Origin: Elusimicrobiaceae bacterium
GTDB taxonomy: Bacteria; Elusimicrobiota; Elusimicrobia; Elusimicrobiales; Elusimicrobiaceae
Direction: 5' to 3'
Assembly: GCA_016283355.1 (NCBI GenBank)
Contig: JAEEMS010000005.1
Span: forward strand, 62,001-126,000
Length of the DNA stretch: 64,000 nucleotides
The position numbers and the translations under genes were made by a program. The notes under the pieces were generated by a model that saw nothing but the letters and a program-made list of their open reading frames with translations, was not told where the DNA came from and did not search any database. The stretch's first letter is position 1. The number at the start of each line of letters is the position of its first letter. Of this stretch, positions 58,735 to 64,000 are shown in pieces.

Positions 58735-58744
58735 CTTTGCTAAC
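58730..58744. promoter_or_regulatory. Putative repressor operator GTTAAC-TTT-GCTAAC
   Basis: Dyad with GTTARC/GYTAAC half-sites; related half-sites at 58667, 58862/58873 and 58939. Confidence 0.45.
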
Positions 58745-58764
58745 CTTTTTTACTCTTTTTTTGC

Positions 58765-58770
58765 TATAAT
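58765..58770 (+). promoter_or_regulatory. Predicted -10 (TATAAT) of the repressor transcript
   Basis: TATAAT about 230 bp upstream of the repressor ATG, next to the dyad 58730-58744. Confidence 0.4.
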
Positions 58771-59000
58771 AAAATATACTTGGAGCCAAGCATACTTTAG
58801 TTACGGAGTACTACTGCGGCTGGCACCGCACGGGGACGTAAAGATATCCCCCTCCGCCAGCGCTAACTGCAAGTTAGTGTATGATAGCTAAGAAACAAGA
58901 GGAAGGACTCCTCTTATACTGTAAGTATAGTAAATTTTGTTAGCTTGTGTCAAGTATTTTTTTTGTTCCGTCTTGGGTGTGTATAATTAAGGAGATTTCA

Positions 59001-59690
59001 ATGAACAAATTTGAAAAAGAACTTGAAAAATGGAATCACGGTGTATTAAGAGGAGCGCAAGCAAAGTTAGCAAAAAAATTGGGCGTCTCCACCGCCATTG
59101 TAGCTTTGTGGACAAACGGAAAACGCCGTCCTTCTAAAGGATATGCCGACAAATTGGCCCAGTTATTCCACATGAGCATTTATCAAGTGATGTGTTTGTT
59201 TCCTAACACCGCTTACACCCAAGAAAAAATGACCGATTACCCTGTCTTACAGGAAAACAGCCGCCCTTCCGTCAGAACGAGCGAAGAAGAAGCGGAACTA
59301 TTGCAACCGCAAAGCAACAGCGTTTCGTTGCCGTTTTTGGCCAGCGTACCGGCGGGATATCCGGAATTTGACGACAGCAACATCATCGAATGGTGGACGT
59401 TACCGCGCCGCTACGCCAAGGGAGCCAAGTATTTGGTACGTTGCTGCGGGGATAGCATGGAAGGGTCCGTCGGCTATGACGATTTGTGCCTCATCAAACC
59501 GGAGAGCGAATTTTTAGAAGGCAAAGTAATGCTCGTCAAAATCGCGCAAGGGTATGTGATTAAACGTATTCACAAAGAAAACGGGAAAATCGTACTCTAT
59601 TCCGACAATAACAAAAAATACAAGGCATTTTCGCCCCGGCAGGCCCAGCCCGTAGGGATTGTGGTGCGTAAAATTACAGACGTAGAATAA
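59001..59690 (+). CDS. CI/LexA-like phage repressor: N-terminal HTH plus S24 peptidase domain
   Basis: AKLAKKLGVSTAIVALWTNGKRRPSKGYADKLAQLF HTH; YLVRCCGDSMEGSVGYDDLCLI...GKVMLVKIAQGYVIKRI S24 catalytic region. Confidence 0.9.
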   Translation: MNKFEKELEKWNHGVLRGAQAKLAKKLGVSTAIVALWTNGKRRPSKGYADKLAQLFHMSIYQVMCLFPNTAYTQEKMTDYPVLQENSRPSVRTSEEEAELLQPQSNSVSLPFLASVPAGYPEFDDSNIIEWWTLPRRYAKGAKYLVRCCGDSMEGSVGYDDLCLIKPESEFLEGKVMLVKIAQGYVIKRIHKENGKIVLYSDNNKKYKAFSPRQAQPVGIVVRKITDVE

Positions 59691-59728
59691 CCCCTTGATT
59701 TTTTTTAAAACTTCATTATACTTATAGT

Positions 59729-60057
59729 ATCCTTAGTAGAAAATTCTTTGGGTGTTCGCCGTAACGGAAGGAAGCTCAAAGATGCTACTGCCAGACGGAT
59801 GAGCCCGCTGCAGCGGTCTTATCTGCTAGGTATTAGACACAAAATGCAGGGCGAAACTTGTTGTTGGGCGAGTGGATGAAGGCGGCGCTTCATACGTTTT
59901 GGCCCGTCCGTGCGAGGCGCGGGCGGAATTTCCAAAAACTTGGGGCGTGCACCCGTCGCCGGGCGGCAAGCAGGATCACTGGAAACTAGGGATAAGGTTC
60001 GTATGAACATTGAAAACTAAAGCCCTACCGTGTGAGAACGCGGCGGGGCTTTTAGTT
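59729..60057 (+). ncRNA. Candidate structured non-coding RNA
   Basis: Preceded by TTGATT-16-TATACT (59695-59722); several nested hairpins (e.g. CGGATGAGcCCGCtgcaGCGGtCTTATCTG; TTTTGG-GCCCG...CGGGC-CCAAAA-type nesting); ends in aactaaagccc...gggcttttagtt. Confidence 0.45.
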
Positions 60058-60081
60058 GTGCGAAAATTCCAATAATTTTTT

Positions 60082-60119
60082 AAAAAAATCCCCCGTTGGC
60101 TAAAGACCATCGGGGGATT
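60082..60119 (-). terminator. Terminator of the ABC transporter gene
   Basis: aatcccccg-ttggctaaagaccat-cgggggatt with T-tract on the minus strand. Confidence 0.85.
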
Positions 60120-60123
60120 CTTA

Positions 60124-61902
60124 TTATTTTTTAAATTGAGCGTTGTAAAGCGAAGCGTACGCACCGTTTTTAATTTTCATCAGTTCTTCGTGCGACCCTT
60201 CCTCTACAATACGGCCTTCGTTAAGCACTACAATCTTGTCCGCATTGACAACCGTGGAAAGACGGTGCGCAATCACAAATACCGTGCGGTTTTTCATGAG
60301 GTTATCCAACGCTTTTTGCACTACCGCTTCGGATTTATTATCCAAAGCGCTGGTCGCTTCGTCCAAAATAACAATCGGTGCGTTGCGGATGAAGGCGCGT
60401 GCAATGGCCACCCGTTGGCGCTGCCCGCCGGAAAGCGTAAGCCCGCGTTCACCCAGTTCCGTATCCAAACCGGCTTGTAGCGTGGACACAAATTCTTCCA
60501 AATGTGCGTTATGCACCGCCTGTTGCAGGTCTTCTTCCGAAGCACCGGGACGACCGATTAAAATATTTTCACGAATCGTTCCGGAGAATAAAAAGTTATC
60601 TTGAAATACGACGGCCATGTGGTCCCGCAAAGAACGCATGGACATATCTTTGATATTCACGCCGTCAATCGTAATAGCCCCTTTGGTAACGTCATAAAAA
60701 CGCGGTAACAAACTGACAACCGTGGATTTTCCGCCGCCGGAATTCCCCACCAGGGCCACCGTTGTACCGACGGGAACTGTTAAATTTACATCTTTTAAAA
60801 TTTCCACGCCCGGTTTATATTCAAACGAAACATGTTCGTAACGCACCTCTTTGGTAAGTTGCGTCATAGGAGCAACGGTTGCGCTTTCCACAATGGCCGG
60901 TTGCAGGGCAAAAATTTCAAAAATACGGTCAATGGCCAAAAACGCTTTTTTGATTTCCACGTATTTGTTACCCATGCTTTTCACGGGCGAATACAACATG
61001 ATAAGCGCCGTCACAAACGAGGTAAACGTACCGCCGGTAATCGTCCCCTTCACAATCATATCACTGCTGACCCAAAACACGAGCGCCAACCCCAACGAAA
61101 CGATAAAATGCATCACCGGGGAAAGCCAACCCGTATGTTTGACCATGCGCATATTGATACGGAAAATATCGTGCATCAGCGTATCAAAACGGTATTCCTG
61201 GTCTTGCTGTAAATTGTAAGCGGCAATGGTGCGGTTCCCGTTAAAGGCCTCGTTGTAGGCCCGCATGGCGATTGACCCCACCACAATGGAATCGCGCACC
61301 AATTCTTCCAGCGTGCGTTTCACAATGATAATCAGTCCGCCCGCAATGGCAAACGCGCCCACCGCAATGAGTGTAAGCTGCCAAGAGTTGTACAACAACA
61401 CAAAAATCAACGTAACCGACGAAAATACGCGCGTAATCAGCAAACGCAAGTTATTGATGAGCCCGTTACAGGCGGCGTCGGCATCGTTATTATAGCGCAT
61501 CATGATGTAACCCGAGTCCACCGTATCAAAATAACTGCTGCTCATGGTCATCAATTTACGGAAAAGCTTTTTGCGCACATCCAGCGTAATCTTATTGCCT
61601 ACCCAGGAATTGAGGTATGTTTCCGCGTACGTCATTACGCTTTGCACCAATACAAACCCGATAATCAGCCACGGAATAAAAGTGGCAAAGGTCGCGTTTT
61701 TAGCCACCAAGATATCGTCGGTGTAGTACTTCATAAACAGCGCGATGGCGGAATCCAACGCACCGACCGGCACGGCTAACGTAAGCCCCAACAGCGCCCG
61801 GAACCAATACGGTTTGATGAACGGCCACATCTTGTGATATTTTTCCACGATGGGATTATCACGGATGACTTCACTGAGCGGACGGGTCAAAATATTTTTC
61901 AT
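60124..61902 (-). CDS. MsbA-like ABC transporter (permease-ATPase fusion)
   Basis: ABC TM domain plus Walker A VGNSGGGKSTVVSLL and LSGGQRQRVAIARAFIRNAPIVILDEATSALD. Confidence 0.92.
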   Translation of the reverse strand: MKNILTRPLSEVIRDNPIVEKYHKMWPFIKPYWFRALLGLTLAVPVGALDSAIALFMKYYTDDILVAKNATFATFIPWLIIGFVLVQSVMTYAETYLNSWVGNKITLDVRKKLFRKLMTMSSSYFDTVDSGYIMMRYNNDADAACNGLINNLRLLITRVFSSVTLIFVLLYNSWQLTLIAVGAFAIAGGLIIIVKRTLEELVRDSIVVGSIAMRAYNEAFNGNRTIAAYNLQQDQEYRFDTLMHDIFRINMRMVKHTGWLSPVMHFIVSLGLALVFWVSSDMIVKGTITGGTFTSFVTALIMLYSPVKSMGNKYVEIKKAFLAIDRIFEIFALQPAIVESATVAPMTQLTKEVRYEHVSFEYKPGVEILKDVNLTVPVGTTVALVGNSGGGKSTVVSLLPRFYDVTKGAITIDGVNIKDMSMRSLRDHMAVVFQDNFLFSGTIRENILIGRPGASEEDLQQAVHNAHLEEFVSTLQAGLDTELGERGLTLSGGQRQRVAIARAFIRNAPIVILDEATSALDNKSEAVVQKALDNLMKNRTVFVIAHRLSTVVNADKIVVLNEGRIVEEGSHEELMKIKNGAYASLYNAQFKK

Positions 61903-61971
61903 AAAAATAAAAAACTCCTAAAATCCTTATTACTATTATAACAATTAACAGGGTTTCGGGGTAAAAAATGC

Positions 61972-62002
61972 AAAAAAATTCCCCGGGGTTACCGGGGGAT
62001 TT
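61972..62002 (-). terminator. Terminator after rpsA
   Basis: aatccccggggtt-accgggggatt with T-tract on the minus strand. Confidence 0.8.
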
Positions 62003-62019
62003 GAAATATCTAACAGAGT

Positions 62020-63210
62020 TTAGTTATTTTCTTCTTCGGTTTCTTCTTGTTCCAAAGAATCTTGCAAGAGCTCACCCAACGTCGGGCGCGGTGCTTGTTT
62101 CAAGTATTGCGCCACTACTTTGCGGTTTTGCACTTGGTCATATTTCTTTACAGACAAGTTGACCGTGTAGGTTTCCGGATTGACACCCACTACCAAGGCG
62201 GTAATCGTATCGCCTTCTTTGGCGTTAAAATCGCGGCCCATTTCAAAGGGGCTGATGTACGCTTTGGTATTGTTTTTACCAATCGTGCATTCCACACCTT
62301 CTTCTTCGGACACTTTAACTACCGTGGCTTTTACGGAGCTCTTATACGGATAGCGGCGTTTTAAGGCATCAGCCGGGTTGAGGAAAAGTTGTTTGAGCCC
62401 GAATTCCAACCGCGGGGTTTCTTTGTCCAATTTGAGCAATTTGGCTTTAAGGCGTTGGCCGCGGCGGAAATTGGCAATAGCGGTTTCGGGTTCTTTCCAG
62501 GCGATATTTTCCAAGTTGACAATGCCTTCAATACCGTGAAAACGGAGGAATAATTTGTCTTTGTCCACCTTGGAAACAACCACGCGGAGCACATCCCCTT
62601 CTTTAATTTCGCTTAACACTTGTTCGCGGCGTACGGCTTCGTCTTCTTCCAATACTTGTTTGCGCGAAACAATGAGTTTCTGTTTTTCTTTGGCAAATTC
62701 TACAATTTGTGCTTTGATTTTGGCACCGGCCGGCAAGTAATGCTTATAAGCGGTGTGTAATTCGGAAAGGGACAAAGGCATAAAACCGTTGACTCCAAAT
62801 ACTTCCACAATGTAACCGCCTTTGACGCATTGTAAAATGGTACCTTTTACACGTTCTTTGGCTTCGTACGCTTTTTTGCATACGTCCCAGCCCAAGTATT
62901 CCAGGGCTCTTTTATGGGATAAAATCGACGGGCGTTCATCCGAGCCGCGTTTTACGAGCACTGCAGAAATTTTATCTCCTACCGCGGGCATCGTTTTGCC
63001 TTCAAATTCGCTCACAGCAATAGCGCCTTCTTTTTTTGCACCGGTGTCTACCAAAATATAATCTTGGCTAATCTGTACGACCGGCACTTCTACAATCTCC
63101 TTTTTGTACAGCTTTTCTAGTAAAGACTCTTGTTGCGCAATTAACTCATCCATCGTCATTTCTTGTTCGTTAATTGTGTCTTGCGTATTTTTTGTTTCTT
63201 CGTTTGTCAT
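62020..63210 (-). CDS. rpsA: 30S ribosomal protein S1 (four S1-like domains)
   Basis: Repeated S1 motifs (VKGTILQCVKGGYIVEVFGVNGFMPLS, GDVLRVVVSKVDKDKLFLRFHGIEGIV); cmk-plsC-rpsA neighbourhood. Confidence 0.9.
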   Translation of the reverse strand: MTNEETKNTQDTINEQEMTMDELIAQQESLLEKLYKKEIVEVPVVQISQDYILVDTGAKKEGAIAVSEFEGKTMPAVGDKISAVLVKRGSDERPSILSHKRALEYLGWDVCKKAYEAKERVKGTILQCVKGGYIVEVFGVNGFMPLSLSELHTAYKHYLPAGAKIKAQIVEFAKEKQKLIVSRKQVLEEDEAVRREQVLSEIKEGDVLRVVVSKVDKDKLFLRFHGIEGIVNLENIAWKEPETAIANFRRGQRLKAKLLKLDKETPRLEFGLKQLFLNPADALKRRYPYKSSVKATVVKVSEEEGVECTIGKNNTKAYISPFEMGRDFNAKEGDTITALVVGVNPETYTVNLSVKKYDQVQNRKVVAQYLKQAPRPTLGELLQDSLEQEETEEENN

Positions 63211-63256
63211 AAGTCCTTATTACAGTAGGCCTTGCGGTATACTGCGTTATCCTCCG

Positions 63257-63868
63257 TTAGATATTTATGGAATTTATACTGTCCATAATTTGATTTGCAA
63301 ATTGTTTATACTGCGCTTTCGGTTCCAGCAGTTCGTCTTTTTGCAACTGCATGGGGCGCCCAAATTTCACCCGAATGCGTCGCACCCACGGCCATCCGAA
63401 AGTGCCTTGTATGCGTACCGGCAATACCGGTACCCCTGTTTTATATACTAAAAAACCAATCCCGCTTTTGGGGCGTTGCGGACGACCCGTTTTGCTGCGG
63501 GTCCCTTCCGGGAACATAATCACGCTTTCTTGTTTTTCCAATGCGCTTACTACTTCTTTAAGGGCTCCGAAATCACCGATTTGCCGCGCACGGTCCACCG
63601 GGATATAATTGCAATGACGGAAAAACCACCCTAATCCCGGAATTTCAAACAATTCTTTCTTCGCCACAAAACGCGAATCCCGCACCAGGCCCGCAAAGGC
63701 CCCGATCGCAGGCGGATCGGCGTTGGAAAGATGATTCCCGGCAATTAAAAGAGCACCTTCTTTGGGGATATTTTCCAATCCTTCAACTTGGAAATCATGA
63801 AAAGTTTTAAAGTATACCCTCGCTATCCATTTTACCAAATTAAGAACTCGGTTGCTTTGTTTCTTCAT
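63257..63868 (-). CDS. plsC: 1-acyl-sn-glycerol-3-phosphate acyltransferase
   Basis: IAGNHLSNADPPAIG (NHxxxxD), IMFPEGTRSKTG, VPVLPVRIQGT. Confidence 0.9.
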   Translation of the reverse strand: MKKQSNRVLNLVKWIARVYFKTFHDFQVEGLENIPKEGALLIAGNHLSNADPPAIGAFAGLVRDSRFVAKKELFEIPGLGWFFRHCNYIPVDRARQIGDFGALKEVVSALEKQESVIMFPEGTRSKTGRPQRPKSGIGFLVYKTGVPVLPVRIQGTFGWPWVRRIRVKFGRPMQLQKDELLEPKAQYKQFANQIMDSINSINI

Positions 63869-63893
63869 AAAAAATTTTTCGTTACGACGTACG

Positions 63894-64000
63894 TCAATGT
63901 ATTTTTTTATCAATTTCCCGGCGGACCTTCGCAATCACTTCTTCCAATGTCAGGTCCGACGTGTCGATAATTACCGCATCCGCTGCCGGCTTTAACGGGC
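63894..64000 (-). CDS. cmk: Cytidylate kinase, C-terminus only (runs off the right edge)
   Basis: Hand translation PLKPAADAVIIDTSDLTLEEVIAKVRREIDKKIH*. Confidence 0.8.
   Translation of the reverse strand, partial: PLKPAADAVIIDTSDLTLEEVIAKVRREIDKKIH

Noticed and set aside
59729-60057. SRP (4.5S) RNA assignment based on CGGAAGGAAGC
   Set aside because: That 11-mer matches the SRP core, but the opposing strand of the SRP domain IV loop and the expected surrounding helix are missing, so the RNA is left unassigned
59729-60057. RNase P RNA or tmRNA
   Set aside because: No GAGGAAAGUCC/ACAGAA motifs and no tRNA-like ends with GGUUCGA
1-64000. CRISPR array or classical defence island
   Set aside because: No regularly spaced repeat arrays, cas genes, restriction-modification, retron RT or toxin-antitoxin pairs were recognisable in the window

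Overview
This 64 kb window looks like a chromosomal segment of a Gram-negative, probably Elusimicrobiota-like, bacterium; that taxonomic call is an inference from the many PilE-like prepilins and the gene mix. It has five main parts. (1) A minus-strand type IV pilus/T2SS-like operon at about 7.2-20.4 kb: secretin, PilP-like, PilO-like, a PilM-PilN fusion, PilB and PilC ATPase/platform genes, minor prepilins, and a leading gene with an OmpA-like domain. (2) A second prepilin cluster at 27.8-31.4 kb. (3) Housekeeping genes: cinA, tig, guaC, FKBP PPIase, uvrA, an MsbA-like ABC transporter, rpsA, plsC, and the cmk C-terminus. (4) Two O-antigen-ligase/TPR proteins, an autotransporter and a peptidase MA-like protein. 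(5) A compact podovirus-type virion and lysis cassette at about 43.4-58.6 kb. It is divergently controlled by an S24 (CI/LexA-like) repressor, and no integrase or replication gene is recognisable. The most interesting observations are in this cassette: a gene-transfer-agent-like gene complement, an apparent in-frame gp13/gp14-type fusion with a strong internal ribosome-binding site, two plus-strand membrane-protein 'morons' with their own terminators, putative operators overlapping the late promoter, and a promoter- and terminator-bounded, highly structured RNA candidate of about 330 nt just downstream of the repressor. All assignments come from reading the sequence and the supplied ORFs; no database search was run.
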